Assembly: GCA_013139755.1 (NCBI GenBank)
Contig: WTAG01000512.1
Location: forward strand, 1-7,063
Length of the DNA stretch: 7,063 nucleotides
Reading direction: 5' to 3'
From: Methylomarinum sp.
Lineage (GTDB): Bacteria; Pseudomonadota; Gammaproteobacteria; Methylococcales; Methylomonadaceae
Positions 5,937 to 7,063 of this stretch are shown one piece after another (position 1 is the stretch's first letter; the number at the start of each line of letters is the position of its first letter). A program made the position numbers and the translations under genes. Below the pieces are notes generated by a model that was given only the letters and a program-made list of their open reading frames with translations, searched no databases and had not been told where the DNA came from.

Positions 5937-7063
5937 ATGCGAACTTATAACCATAACAACAATCACAGTCAAGGGGCTCACTATTTAGGCTCAAGACAAT
6001 ATCCTTTATTTAAGTTATCCGGTTTTGAAGTTAAAATTGATCTGAGCTGGCTGCTACTCGCATTGCTCGTCACATGGACCCTTGCAGCAGGGTTCTTTCC
6101 TATGCATTACCCGGACCTTGCTCCAAAGACATACTGGTGGATGGGACTCACCGGTGCTCTTGGATTATTTCTTTCCATCATCCTCCATGAGTTTTCGCAT
6201 TCCATAATTGCTCGCCGTTATGGTATGCCTATCCGAGGCATTACGCTTTTCATTTTTGGCGGTGTCGCCGAAATGGAAGATGAACCACCCAGCGCAAAAT
6301 CAGAATTCTGGATGGCTATTGCGGGTCCAATAGCCAGCTTCGCACTCTCATTTGTTTTTTACCTACTGATGATAATGGCGGAATTTCTCGGCTTACACAC
6401 CTCGATAATCGGTGTGAACTACTATCTTTCCTATATAAACCTGATTCTCGCGCTATTCAATTTGGTGCCCGCATTCCCATTGGATGGTGGCCGCATGCTG
6501 CGTGCTGCGATATGGCAATGGAAAAATGATTTAGTCTATGCCACCCGGATTTCCAGTCAAATCGGATCATGGTTTGGTTTACTGTTAATTGTGTTTGGCA
6601 TATTAGGGATTATTCAAGGTAATTTTATTGGGGGTATGTGGTGGCTGCTGATAGGCGCATTTCTCCGAGGCGCAGCTATATCCTCCTATTCATATCTGAT
6701 GATGCATGAAATCTTATCCGGGGCGCCCATTCACAGGTTTATGAAATCTAATCCTGTGACAGCACCGTCCACGATTTCTATCCAGCAGCTTGTGAATGAC
6801 TATTTTTATAAGCATCACCAAATTATCATACCCGTTATTAAAGATTCTCATCTCCTGGGATGCGTTACAACCCAAGATGTAAAAAAGCTCTCCCATGAAG
6901 AATGGGAGTTGAACACAGTAAGTGGCGTAATGACGCCATGTTCGTCCTTTAATACGGTTGCTCCGGATGCTGATAGCGCAAAGATATTCATGGCAATGCT
7001 TCGATCCAGCGTGAATATCCAGCTTATGGTCGTTGATAGCGACAAGCTGGTGGGGGTAATTTC
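5937..7063 (+). CDS. Site-2 protease (M50) with CBS domains, C-terminus cut
   Basis: The frame is open from 5937 to the window end (375 codons, no stop), so the C-terminus is missing. It encodes an intramembrane zinc metalloprotease. Membrane segments lie at about 37-54, 69-92, 123-149, 159-180, 209-226 and 232-250. The zinc motif HEFSH is at 84-88 (H84, H88 ligands, E85 catalytic) inside the second segment, and the third ligand is D183 in FPLDGGR. The GGVAEMEDEP and AIAGPIASF stretches are typical of the bacterial Rip3/SpoIVFB-like group. After the membrane part come a CBS domain (about 265-320, with FMKSNPVTAP) and the start of a second (from about 332, VMTPCSSF), which together usually bind adenine nucleotides and could gate cleavage. 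Such proteases cut membrane-bound regulators, for example anti-sigma factors; no substrate gene is seen here. The upstream neighbour is a dead IS3 element, so its promoter region may have been altered. Confidence 0.95.
   Translation, partial: MRTYNHNNNHSQGAHYLGSRQYPLFKLSGFEVKIDLSWLLLALLVTWTLAAGFFPMHYPDLAPKTYWWMGLTGALGLFLSIILHEFSHSIIARRYGMPIRGITLFIFGGVAEMEDEPPSAKSEFWMAIAGPIASFALSFVFYLLMIMAEFLGLHTSIIGVNYYLSYINLILALFNLVPAFPLDGGRMLRAAIWQWKNDLVYATRISSQIGSWFGLLLIVFGILGIIQGNFIGGMWWLLIGAFLRGAAISSYSYLMMHEILSGAPIHRFMKSNPVTAPSTISIQQLVNDYFYKHHQIIIPVIKDSHLLGCVTTQDVKKLSHEEWELNTVSGVMTPCSSFNTVAPDADSAKIFMAMLRSSVNIQLMVVDSDKLVGVI

Noticed and set aside
6714..7045. Minus-strand frames opposite the protease gene
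   Set aside because: They are shadows of the M50 protease CBS region, which has strong family motifs on the plus strand.

Overview
The window looks like a piece of a gammaproteobacterial chromosome, moderately AT-rich by eye. The best evidence is the block lptM-lysA-dapF-(DUF484), a gene order typical of gammaproteobacteria such as Pseudomonas, where it usually continues into xerC. A small periplasmic protein resembling SmbP of Nitrosomonas, and a TRAP permease pair, would suit an environmental, possibly methylotrophic or chemolithotrophic, species. That ecological guess is weak.

Left half (1-4288), all on the minus strand. In transcription order: dctQ-like small TRAP permease (4288-3755), dctM-like large TRAP permease (3754-2375), the short lipoprotein gene lptM (2367-2239), lysA (2236-989), dapF (857-27) and the first codons of a DUF484-type gene (30-1). 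Spacing is 0, 7 and 2 nt, then a 131-nt gap, then a 4-nt ATGA overlap, so an operon is likely, with a possible break between lysA and dapF. DapF and LysA catalyse the last two steps of the DAP route to lysine: LL-DAP to meso-DAP, then meso-DAP to L-lysine. LptM is an outer-membrane lipoprotein of the LPS-export machinery. The TRAP permease needs a periplasmic substrate-binding protein (DctP type), and none is encoded here.

Middle (4289-5936). There is about 0.5 kb without a convincing gene (4289-4797), holding two inverted repeats. It is followed on the plus strand by a 116-residue exported helical protein with an internal duplication (4798-5148). About 0.8 kb follows without an intact gene, and it contains the wreck of an IS3-family insertion sequence: an orfA tail and a deleted, frameshifted orfB N-terminal part (about 5534-5853).

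Right edge (5937-7063), plus strand: a membrane zinc metalloprotease of the site-2-protease (M50) family with C-terminal CBS domains, cut by the window end.

I see no CRISPR array, tRNA, rRNA, intact mobile element or clear new multi-gene system. The items most worth a second look are the four-copy GGGTAA tract (a perfect G-quadruplex motif) that encodes the LptM signal peptide core, the duplicated SmbP-like protein that keeps histidines in only one half, and the TRAP permease pair joined to the lysine/LPS gene block without its binding protein.
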